This document shows positions 1-5,169 of a stretch of DNA of 5,169 nucleotides, piece by piece. Position 1 is the first letter of the stretch. Every line of letters starts with the position of its first letter. Position numbers and translations under genes: made by a program. The stretch lies in contig JAITPZ010000268.1 in NCBI GenBank assembly GCA_031289165.1, positions 1 through 5,169 of the forward strand, read 5' to 3'. Source of the DNA: Synergistaceae bacterium. Lineage in GTDB: Bacteria; Synergistota; Synergistia; Synergistales; Aminobacteriaceae. The notes beneath the pieces were generated by a model. The model saw only the letters and a program-made list of their open reading frames with translations, ran no database searches and was not told where the DNA came from.

Positions 1-2296
1 CGGAAAGCCGCGTCTCGTCCCCTTCGGAAACGCTCACCTGAAGATTGATCTTTCCGCCCTCCGGCGTAAATTTGACGGCGTTGCCGAGCAGGTTGATGAG
101 CACCTGTTTGAGGCGCAATCGGTCTCCTCTGACGCCGCAGTCCGGTAAATCATCGAATCGGGTCGTGAACAGGATATCCTTTTCGCTGCAGCGGTGCGTG
201 ATGATGTTCGCGACCTCCTCCATCGCGGGAAACAGGAGAAACGGCTCGTCCGCCAGCAGGAATTTTCCGGACTCGATCTTCGACATGTCCAGCACGTCGT
301 TAAGGATCCCCAACAGGTGGTTCGAGGCCGTGACGATCTCGCCGATCGACGCGCTGGTCTTTTCGCGAGTCTCCGCCTTCCCCGCGATCCTCGCCATTCC
401 GATGATGGCGTTGAGCGGCGTGCGAATTTCGTGGCTCATTCGCGCAAGGAACTCGCTTTTTGCCCCGGAGGCCACCTGCGCCTCGTGAAAGGCCTTTCGC
501 GCCGCCTCCGTCTGTATCGCAAGCTCCTTCGTCCGCTCGAGGACCGTCGTTTCAAGCCGTTTCCCGGCCTGCCGGCGTATCAGAAGCATGGTGGACAAAA
601 GGACGAGCACGCAGAGAAGCAGAGCGGCAACGCCTGTGAGCCAGGGAATTTGCATCCGGGCCATCCTGCTTCTGTAGTCGAACACCTTTCGGGTCCATCG
701 GTCCGAAATGCCGGCGGTGTCTATCAGGCTCAGCGCCCTGTCCACGATCGACCGCAGCGTGGCCGCACGGAGGTTGAAGCCAAACCGGGACTCGTAGGGG
801 CGATTGAACTGCAGATTCATCCTGAAGTCCGGACGTTCCATAAGGTTGGTCACGCTCAGAAGCAGGTTTCGGGTCGCCATCAGCAGGTCGACGTCCCCTC
901 GCTCCAGCGCGTCGAAGGCCTCCCGGGTGTTCGCGTAAACCACCGTGTTCATGTGGTTCGGAAACCACTCCCGAAAGACCTCGGCGTAAGCGGTGGCCTC
1001 GATCAGGCCAATTTTCGAGAAAAGAACCTCGTTGACTCTGACGTCTCTGTACCTGATGGTGGACAGGAGCGCGTAATGGTCGGTCTGGTAGGATTTGTCC
1101 GTCCACAGAAAACGCCCCTCGCGTTCCTTCGAGTGGATGAGTTCCGTGACCATGTCCGCGTCGCCCCTTTCGAGCATGTTCATCAGGTCGAGCCACTCGA
1201 CCGGTTCGCTGTTCGCGGGGACAAAGCGAAGCCCCGTGAGCGATTCGATCTCGCGCAGCACGTCGAGGGCGACGCCCTGCCATTCCTCCTCCCATTCATT
1301 GTAGAAGCTGGACGGATAGGTATCGTACTCGACCGCGACGGCTATCGCGTTTTCCATCGTTTCATGTCGGGCGATGTACTCCCGTTCCTCTGCGGTCAGC
1401 TGAACGTAAAGTTTGTGCCGCAGATAATCCCGCTGCCCCTGGTTGTACAGCTGGATCAGCTCCCGGATGGAGCCGTTCCGCAGGGCCTTTTGCACGACGG
1501 AGACGATGGGCTCGAGTTCCGGGTTCTGCGTCGTGAGGGAGACGGGGCTGTAGATGAGCGGAAAGAAGTCCTCGGCCACGACGTCGTCGTGCAGGTCAAA
1601 GGCGGCCTCGGCGGGGCCATCCTCGAAAAAGGCGTCGACCCCGCCGCTTTTCAGCATCTGATAGACCTCCTCGTAATCATCGACGAAGAAGGCCTTGAAT
1701 TTGTCCCGTATAAACGGCGAAACGAGCCCGTGCGCGGTCGTCCCCTCCAGAAAGGCGTAGCGCAGCGGCCGCTGTCTCGCGATATCGGCGAGGCTCTCGC
1801 CGCCCGCGATGCGCATGAACCGGATCGAGCGCTCGGCGATGGCGTCGGTCATGAAGTACGTTTTGCGACGTTCCTCCGTGGCGGTCAGCTCCCCCGAGAA
1901 GTCGATTTCGTACGACGCCAGGCCGTCGATCAGATCGCCCCACTCGCGGATCGCGGGTTTGAACGGAACCCCGAAAAGGCGGGTCAGCCAGTCGCAAAAC
2001 AGCGCGGAGTAGCCTCCGATTTTGCCGGATTCGTCGTAAAAAGTCTCGGTGGTGAGGTTCATCGCGTGGACAAAAGAATCTCTCTTGGCCCGAAGTCCCT
2101 CGATGGCCGTGATCTCCTCCTCCGTCACGCCGGGAACGTCGCGGTACGAGGCGTAGACCGGATATTCGATCCGATCTGAGGCACTGGACGCACGCAAAAA
2201 TCCGGGAACGACAAAAAAAAGCGCCCCCGCAAGAAACAGACAGACCAATCTATAAATCCAACGCACACGTAAAGTCCGACGTACACGCACTTTCAT
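1..2296 (-). CDS. Sensor histidine kinase with two tandem extracytoplasmic solute-binding domains (3' end cut off)
   Basis: This is a membrane two-component sensor kinase; about 765 residues are visible and the window edge cuts off the C-terminus. Residues 1-39 are basic then hydrophobic (signal peptide or anchor). About 45-290 and 300-540 are two SBP_bac_3-like (Venus-flytrap) domains; the first contains the family-like DFSGELTATEERR stretch. A transmembrane helix spans about 552-573 (WLTGVAALLLCVLVLLSTML), followed by a charged, probably coiled linker. HisKA follows with the phospho-acceptor His622 in MSHEIRTPLN. The N-box of the ATPase domain is at about 732-744 (VLINLLGNAVKFT; N735, N739). 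No HAMP or PAS domain is evident between membrane and kinase. By analogy with BvgS/EvgS it probably senses a small periplasmic solute; the ligand is unknown. Receiver or HPt domains may lie beyond the edge, so hybrid status is unresolved. The ATG at 2296 is chosen because it directly precedes the signal segment and an in-frame stop lies about 45 bases upstream; its ribosome site (GGGCGG, 5 bases away) is weak. Confidence 0.93.
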   Translation of the reverse strand, partial: MKVRVRRTLRVRWIYRLVCLFLAGALFFVVPGFLRASSASDRIEYPVYASYRDVPGVTEEEITAIEGLRAKRDSFVHAMNLTTETFYDESGKIGGYSALFCDWLTRLFGVPFKPAIREWGDLIDGLASYEIDFSGELTATEERRKTYFMTDAIAERSIRFMRIAGGESLADIARQRPLRYAFLEGTTAHGLVSPFIRDKFKAFFVDDYEEVYQMLKSGGVDAFFEDGPAEAAFDLHDDVVAEDFFPLIYSPVSLTTQNPELEPIVSVVQKALRNGSIRELIQLYNQGQRDYLRHKLYVQLTAEEREYIARHETMENAIAVAVEYDTYPSSFYNEWEEEWQGVALDVLREIESLTGLRFVPANSEPVEWLDLMNMLERGDADMVTELIHSKEREGRFLWTDKSYQTDHYALLSTIRYRDVRVNEVLFSKIGLIEATAYAEVFREWFPNHMNTVVYANTREAFDALERGDVDLLMATRNLLLSVTNLMERPDFRMNLQFNRPYESRFGFNLRAATLRSIVDRALSLIDTAGISDRWTRKVFDYRSRMARMQIPWLTGVAALLLCVLVLLSTMLLIRRQAGKRLETTVLERTKELAIQTEAARKAFHEAQVASGAKSEFLARMSHEIRTPLNAIIGMARIAGKAETREKTSASIGEIVTASNHLLGILNDVLDMSKIESGKFLLADEPFLLFPAMEEVANIITHRCSEKDILFTTRFDDLPDCGVRGDRLRLKQVLINLLGNAVKFTPEGGKINLQVSVSEGDETRLS

Positions 2297-2587
2297 CACA
2301 TCCGCCCAGGAGAAAGTCCCTCTGAAAAATATTCAAAAAAGATAAGGTATGAGTTTCCCTCCTATCCGGAAGGGATGAGGTAAGCATATCATAAATTTGG
2401 GCTCTCGAGTTTGCGGAATCTTTGGTGGAACCCCGTTTCACAATATCTATGGAGAGACTGGTTTTACGGCGGCCTGGACGGGTTGTCGCTTACGAGTTTA
2501 ATGGGTCCACCGCTGAATACATATACGACAATGGAGGCGTTCGACGCGGCGCCTCCTGAACGGTGAATTTAAGTCATCTCAGTAAAG
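2297..2587. other. Intergenic region between the kinase and MATE genes
   Basis: This is about 290 bases with no convincing gene. It must contain the kinase's leader, and probably its promoter, on the minus strand. A TATGAT at 2388-2393 (minus) resembles a -10 box, but no good -35 lies at the right distance. An imperfect hairpin on either strand (CCTC..ATCC / GGAT..GAGG, 2358-2380) falls in the presumed leader. A 36-codon plus-strand reading frame (2449-2559) lacks a ribosome site and any recognisable motif. Base composition is more AT-rich near 2310-2400 than in the flanking genes, as expected for a regulatory region. I see no tRNA or known riboswitch. Confidence 0.5.
2533..2556 (-). terminator. 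Hairpin downstream of the MATE gene, possible terminator
   Basis: GGAGGCG at 2533-2539 and CGCCTCC at 2550-2556 form a perfect 7-bp GC-rich stem with a 10-base loop, starting about 30 bases after the MATE stop codon. On the minus strand the stem is followed by ATTGTCGTAT, which is only moderately T-rich. It could therefore be a weak intrinsic terminator, or simply a 3' RNA-stabilising hairpin. The stem is seen directly; its function is inferred from position. Confidence 0.4.
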
Positions 2588-3931
2588 TCATTCCTTTCTC
2601 AGAAAACCCCTTCTTTTGTCCCAATAAAACCAGGCCGACGCGATTGTCAGCGCGATGGAATCCGCAGCGGGAAAAGCCCACCAGGCGCCGTGGATTCCGA
2701 AGCGAGAGGCGAGCATATAAATGAGGGGCGGGAGTAAAACGATCTGGCGCAGGGCCGAAAAACACAGGGCTGGACCTCCCCGGCCTATTCCCTGGTAAAA
2801 TCCCGAGACGACAAACTGAAAACCGACCAGCGCGATGCCCGAACCGATAATCCGGGCGCCCGTGACGCCCGCCTCGAGCAGGCGGGGATCGTCGGAGAAG
2901 GCGGCAAAAAGGGGCTCCGGAAAGAAAACCAGCAGAATGGCGTCCAGCACGCAGACGCCCGTGCCCGCCACGGAGGAGAGCCACAGAGCCTCGTCGACCC
3001 GTCCGTAGTTTTTAGCGCCCCAGTTGTAGCCCACGATGGGCAAAAGCCCCTCCACGATACCCTGAAGCAGCAGGATGGCGATGGCGTAGACGCGCTGAAT
3101 GATTCCGTAAGCCGCGAGCGCCATCGGTCCGCCGTAATGCACAAAAATGTTGTTCAGGACGCCTATGGTGAACGCCAGCCCGAACTGGCGGGCGAAGGCG
3201 GAAAAGCCGACGCTCACGACCCGCCCGAGCAGCGAGGCGTCGGGGCGCAGATACCGCGCTCGCAGGCGAATGACGCTTTTACCCCCGAAATGATAAGCGG
3301 CAAGCCACAGAGCGCCGAGCGCCTGAGACAGGACCGTTGCCCAGGCCGCTCCCGCAACGCCCAGTTCGAAGACGAAAATAAAAAGCGGGTCCAGAAGGCA
3401 GTTCATGAGCCCCGATATCAGCGTCGTGCACATGGCCAGCCGCGCGTTTCCCTCGCTGCGCGCCGCGTTGTTTCCGACGATCGAGCAGGAAAAGAACGGG
3501 ACTCCCACCGCGACGATCCGGACGTACCGCGCGGCAGCGGGGGCGATATCCTCCGACGCCCCCAGAAGGCGGACGAAGGCGTCCGCGAAAAAAACATTCA
3601 CGAAGGCGACGAACACGCCCCACAGAAGAGAAACCGAAACCACGGTCCCAAAGATCCTTTCCGCCCGCTCGGAGTTCCTTTCCCCCAGACTGGCCGACAT
3701 GAGGGAAACCCCGCCGATTCCCAGCATCAGGGCCACGGCCATCACCGTGATCTGGAAGGGAAACGCCACCGACACGGCGGCAATGCCGTGAGGCCCCACG
3801 CTGCGCCCTACAAAAAAGGCGTCTACGATGTTATAGAGCGACTGCACGAGCATTCCCGCAATGGAGGGAATGGAAAGCCGCCGGAGCAGTTTTCCTATCC
3901 CTTCGTGTTCCAGCGCCTCGATATTTTCCAT
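2588..3931 (-). CDS. MATE family efflux transporter
   Basis: This 447-residue integral membrane protein is the usual size for MATE (NorM/DinF/MepA-type) exporters, which use a Na+ or H+ gradient to expel cationic drugs and other organic compounds. About twelve hydrophobic segments are visible, in two halves separated by a basic stretch (RLRARYLRP, about 220-230). The N-terminus (IGKLLRRLSIPSIAGMLVQS, then LYNIVDAFFVGR) is typical of the family; D37 matches the conserved TM1 acidic residue linked to cation coupling. ARSEGNARLAM, and LLPIVGYNWGAKNYGR at the start of the second half's conserved loop, are further hallmarks. The start is ambiguous. ATG 3931 gives 447 residues, while GTG 3943, in the same frame, overlaps the GNAT stop by four bases (GTGA) and gives 451. 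GGAG touches the ATG too closely to be a normal ribosome site, so translation probably depends on coupling to the upstream gene. The frame stays open up to 4465 through the GNAT gene, but that extension is out-of-frame shadow. Substrate cannot be predicted. Confidence 0.95.
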   Translation of the reverse strand: MENIEALEHEGIGKLLRRLSIPSIAGMLVQSLYNIVDAFFVGRSVGPHGIAAVSVAFPFQITVMAVALMLGIGGVSLMSASLGERNSERAERIFGTVVSVSLLWGVFVAFVNVFFADAFVRLLGASEDIAPAAARYVRIVAVGVPFFSCSIVGNNAARSEGNARLAMCTTLISGLMNCLLDPLFIFVFELGVAGAAWATVLSQALGALWLAAYHFGGKSVIRLRARYLRPDASLLGRVVSVGFSAFARQFGLAFTIGVLNNIFVHYGGPMALAAYGIIQRVYAIAILLLQGIVEGLLPIVGYNWGAKNYGRVDEALWLSSVAGTGVCVLDAILLVFFPEPLFAAFSDDPRLLEAGVTGARIIGSGIALVGFQFVVSGFYQGIGRGGPALCFSALRQIVLLPPLIYMLASRFGIHGAWWAFPAADSIALTIASAWFYWDKRRGFLRKE

Positions 3932-3939
3932 CTCCGTCG

Positions 3940-4521
3940 TCACCGTATGAACCTGTAAACGGCTTTGATGAATCCCCCGTACACGTCGTGGCTGAAGGTG
4001 AAGCCCTGCCCGAGGTAAAAGTCGAACGCGGCGTCGTTTCCGTTCGAGACGTAGATAAAAACCAGGCTGATGTCGGGAAAACTCCAGAACCAGTCCATGG
4101 CCATGCCGAACAGCCTGCTTCCCAGCCCCATCCCCCGGTATTCGTCGCGGAAGTAGATATTGCTCAGGCATCCGATCCGAGGGGGCAGTTCCTCCCAGTC
4201 CGGATAAAAACCGAGCGTCTCTTTGTCTTTCCCTCCGGACAGCCAGGCAGGATAAGGCCCTTTGTCGCGCTCGGGCTTTTGGAGAGTCGAAAAGACATAG
4301 CCCACGGGGACGTCTCCATCTCTGGCGACGATGACCTGGCTCGCCGGCGCGCTCTCGCAGCTTTTCTTCATGCGCGTGTCGAAGTTCATCCAGTCGAAGG
4401 CATCGGGCGCGATGACGGCCTTCGACTTCTGAAAGGCCATCAGCTCGTTGCACAGCTCCCTGCACTGCTCGATATTTCCGTCTCGTACGATTTCGACGGC
4501 TACGTCTTTCGCGTTCTTCAT
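3940..4521 (-). CDS. GNAT family N-acetyltransferase
   Basis: This 193-residue cytosolic protein is of the GCN5-related acyl-CoA N-acetyltransferase superfamily, which transfers an acetyl group from acetyl-CoA to an amine. Acetyl-CoA-binding motif A is clear: strand beta4 (GCLSNIYF, 117-124), then the pyrophosphate loop R129-G-M-G-L-G134 and helix. Motif B follows as NDAAFDFYLGQGF (162-174), where Y169 sits at the usual general-acid tyrosine position. An earlier strand pair (SQVIVARDGDVPVGYVF, 61-77) fits beta2-beta3. An insertion rich in aromatic and charged residues (about 83-115) between beta3 and beta4 may shape the substrate pocket. The ATG at 4521 is well supported by AGGAGG at 4530-4535, eight bases upstream. 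It is the first gene of an operon with the MATE exporter. That pairing suggests modification plus export of a toxic amine or antibiotic, but the substrate is not identifiable from sequence and a protein-acetylation role is also possible. Confidence 0.93.
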   Translation of the reverse strand: MKNAKDVAVEIVRDGNIEQCRELCNELMAFQKSKAVIAPDAFDWMNFDTRMKKSCESAPASQVIVARDGDVPVGYVFSTLQKPERDKGPYPAWLSGGKDKETLGFYPDWEELPPRIGCLSNIYFRDEYRGMGLGSRLFGMAMDWFWSFPDISLVFIYVSNGNDAAFDFYLGQGFTFSHDVYGGFIKAVYRFIR

Positions 4522-4529
4522 TGTCTTAC

Positions 4530-4535
4530 CCTCCT
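4530..4535 (-). promoter_or_regulatory. Ribosome binding site of the GNAT gene
   Basis: A perfect AGGAGG on the minus strand lies eight bases before ATG 4521. It fixes the GNAT start and is by far the strongest Shine-Dalgarno sequence in the window. Confidence 0.85.
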
Positions 4536-4540
4536 GGAAT

Positions 4541-4552
4541 GTTTACAAAATT
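4541..4552 (-). promoter_or_regulatory. Partial third box, inverted, in the GNAT leader
   Basis: AATTTTGTAAAC on the minus strand shares the 8-base TTTTGTAA with the first of the tandem boxes. It lies about 8-19 bases after the inferred transcription start of the GNAT-MATE operon, where a bound protein would block transcription. The short match could be chance in this AT-richer region. Confidence 0.25.
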
Positions 4553-4565
4553 GCTCCGTAAGCCT

Positions 4566-4594
4566 ATAGTATCCGCGTTATTTTCCCCGGGCAA
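4566..4594 (-). promoter_or_regulatory. Candidate promoter of the GNAT-MATE operon
   Basis: On the minus strand TTGCCC (4589-4594) is followed, after 17 bases, by TACTAT (4566-4571). Each matches the sigma-70 -35/-10 consensus at four of six positions with ideal spacing. Transcription would start near 4559 and give a leader of about 37 bases containing the AGGAGG. The motif match is seen directly; promoter activity is inferred. The paired boxes at 4601-4632 lie just upstream of the -35. Confidence 0.5.
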
Positions 4595-4600
4595 GTATGC

Positions 4601-4632
4601 ACCTTTTTGTAACGCAGGCTACCTTTTGGTAA
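4601..4632. promoter_or_regulatory. Tandem operator-like boxes for the HxlR regulator
   Basis: ACCTTTTTGTAA (4601-4612) and ACCTTTTGGTAA (4621-4632) agree at 11 of 12 positions and start exactly 20 bases apart, about two helical turns on the same DNA face. The second is also an inverted repeat, TACC-TTTT-GGTA (4620-4631), as expected for a dimeric winged-helix protein. The boxes lie between the operon's -35 and the hxlR-type gene, so one regulator could act on both. B. subtilis HxlR is known to activate its target from upstream direct repeats. A position upstream of the -35 fits activation of GNAT-MATE, while the same boxes would lie near the regulator gene's own promoter and could repress it. 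I found no convincing -10 for the regulator gene; TTGTAA (4607-4612) is a possible -35. Binding is inferred. Confidence 0.5.
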
Positions 4633-4673
4633 GTAATGTGAAATTTGGCATGTGAGAAAGGAAGTTTTGAGAT

Positions 4674-5048
4674 ATGAATCCGAAGTGTCCCATAGAATCG
4701 ACCCTGTCGCTCATCAACGGAAAATGGAAGCTGCTGATTATGAAGGCTCTCTCACAGGGGCCGCTTCGTTACGGGGTTCTGGAGAAGCGCATTCCCGGCG
4801 TGAGCGCCAAGGTTCTCACTCAGCAGCTGCGTGAAATGGAGAAGGATGGTCTCCTCATCCGGATGATTTTCCCGGAGGTGCCTCCGCGGGTGGAATACAG
4901 TCTGGACAAAATGGCGGTCAGCATCTTCGACGTTTTCGTCGCGATGCGCAACTGGGGACTCAACGAGGACCGGGTCCACGAAATCGAGTGCTCCGGCTGC
5001 GCCGAGTGTCAGCCGCCGTGCGGTAACGCCCGGAAAGGTCGCGCGTGA
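4674..5048 (+). CDS. HxlR family winged-helix transcriptional regulator with a C-terminal four-cysteine motif
   Basis: This is a 124-residue dimeric DNA-binding protein of the HxlR (MarR-like winged-helix) family, whose members sense aldehydes, quinones, electrophiles or redox state. The family signature covers almost the whole protein: CPIESTLSLINGKWKLLIMK (5-24), GPLRYGVLEKRIPGVSAKVL (29-48), recognition helix about 44-57 (SAKVLTQQLREMEK), and the wing ending PPRVEYSL (70-77). C5 corresponds to the conserved N-terminal cysteine that is the redox sensor in relatives such as YodB. Unusually, the tail carries C106, C109, C112 and C116 in CSGCAECQPPC, the ferredoxin-type C-x2-C-x2-C-x3-C spacing, so an iron-sulfur or metal site is possible. 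ATG 4674 has AAAGGA at 4657-4662, 11 bases upstream, and puts C5 at its expected place. It is transcribed divergently from GNAT-MATE, which it probably controls, along with itself. Confidence 0.95.
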   Translation: MNPKCPIESTLSLINGKWKLLIMKALSQGPLRYGVLEKRIPGVSAKVLTQQLREMEKDGLLIRMIFPEVPPRVEYSLDKMAVSIFDVFVAMRNWGLNEDRVHEIECSGCAECQPPCGNARKGRA

Positions 5049-5107
5049 AAACTTGCCATTATATTCTATGCAATGTCCACACTTAAGAATGAACGCGACC
5101 GATCTTT

Positions 5108-5154
5108 GAGGCTTCGCCCCAAACCTCGCGAGGGGTCTTATCGAGGACCCCTCG
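5108..5154. repeat. Composite palindromic intergenic element
   Basis: Three palindromic units lie nested or side by side. GAGGC-TTC-GCCCC (5108-5120) folds best as minus-strand RNA using one G-U pair. CCTCGCGAGG (5124-5133) is a perfect 10-base palindrome. The third is the 9-bp stem-loop at 5129-5154. Density and GC-richness resemble dispersed extragenic palindromes found in many genomes. Only one copy is visible here, so calling it a repeat family is inference. Confidence 0.35.
5129..5154. terminator. Strong hairpin downstream of the HxlR gene
   Basis: CGAGGGGTC (5129-5137) and GACCCCTCG (5146-5154) form a perfect 9-bp stem with an 8-base loop (TTATCGAG), about 80 bases after the HxlR stop codon. 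No T-tract follows on either strand; on the plus strand the next bases are ACCCTGTAAATTGTT. It may be a factor-assisted or bidirectional terminator, or part of the repeat-like palindromic element described separately. The structure is certain, its role is not. Confidence 0.45.
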
Positions 5155-5169
5155 ACCCTGTAAATTGTT

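Noticed and set aside
194..2179. 661-codon open frame on the plus strand
   Set aside because: It lies antisense to the sensor kinase, whose translation shows clear signal, solute-binding, HisKA and N-box motifs. The plus-strand translation is Arg-, Gly- and Asp-rich without any domain, an artefact of GC-rich codon use.
2358..2380. Imperfect hairpin upstream of the kinase as a terminator or riboswitch
   Set aside because: The stem is short and bulged, the T-run on the minus strand is about 20 bases away, and no known riboswitch consensus is visible.
2250..2441. 63-codon minus-strand frame overlapping the kinase start
   Set aside because: It begins with GTG, has no ribosome site at that start or recognisable domain, and overlaps the kinase signal-peptide codons in another frame.
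3137..3958. 273-codon plus-strand frame opposite the MATE gene
   Set aside because: The translation is low-complexity, charged and motif-less, and lies antisense to a well-supported membrane protein.
3932..4465. 178-codon in-frame N-terminal extension of the MATE gene, suggesting a fusion
   Set aside because: This stretch is the GNAT gene read in another frame; the GNAT frame has convincing acetyltransferase motifs and a strong ribosome site. MATE homology starts at about 3931.
3988..4569. 193-codon plus-strand frame opposite the GNAT gene
   Set aside because: It is antisense to a gene with clear GNAT motifs and a perfect ribosome site, and shows no domain of its own.

Overview
The window looks like chromosomal DNA of a GC-rich, probably anaerobic bacterium. 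Coding bias is strong (GC-rich third positions leave long open frames on the antisense strand), the GNAT gene has an AGGAGG ribosome site, and the sensor kinase has two extracytoplasmic solute-binding domains. Such kinases are frequent in Synergistota, Desulfovibrio-like bacteria and some Firmicutes. The sequence alone does not settle the phylum, so this placement is a weak inference.

Layout: three genes lie on the minus strand and one on the plus strand. From 2296 down to the left edge runs a membrane sensor histidine kinase. It has a signal anchor, two tandem periplasmic-binding-protein-like domains, one transmembrane helix, a short linker, a HisKA domain and the start of the ATPase domain. 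The window cuts it off. A gap of about 290 bases (2297-2587) holds no convincing gene; it contains a hairpin about 30 bases past the MATE stop. Next come a MATE-family multidrug/cation antiporter (2588-3931) and, upstream of it, a GNAT acetyltransferase (3940-4521). These two overlap or nearly touch and are almost certainly one operon. Divergent from them on the plus strand is an HxlR-family winged-helix regulator (4674-5048), followed by a palindromic intergenic element that runs towards the right edge.

The GNAT-MATE pair and the HxlR gene share a 152-base intergenic region. This carries a plausible sigma-70-type promoter for the operon and two nearly identical 12-base boxes exactly 20 bases apart, just upstream of the -35. 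A third, partial box lies in the opposite orientation in the operon leader. The simplest reading is a small stress or detoxification module: the HxlR protein senses a redox or chemical signal and controls an acetyltransferase and an exporter, as well as itself.

The most unusual feature is the HxlR protein's C-terminal tail, which has four cysteines in the spacing C-x2-C-x2-C-x3-C. This is the arrangement that binds a [4Fe-4S] cluster in ferredoxins. It adds to the usual N-terminal cysteine (C5) and suggests an iron-sulfur or metal-sensing variant of the family. That is inference and needs comparison with homologues. I see no CRISPR array, tRNA, rRNA, insertion sequence or transposase.
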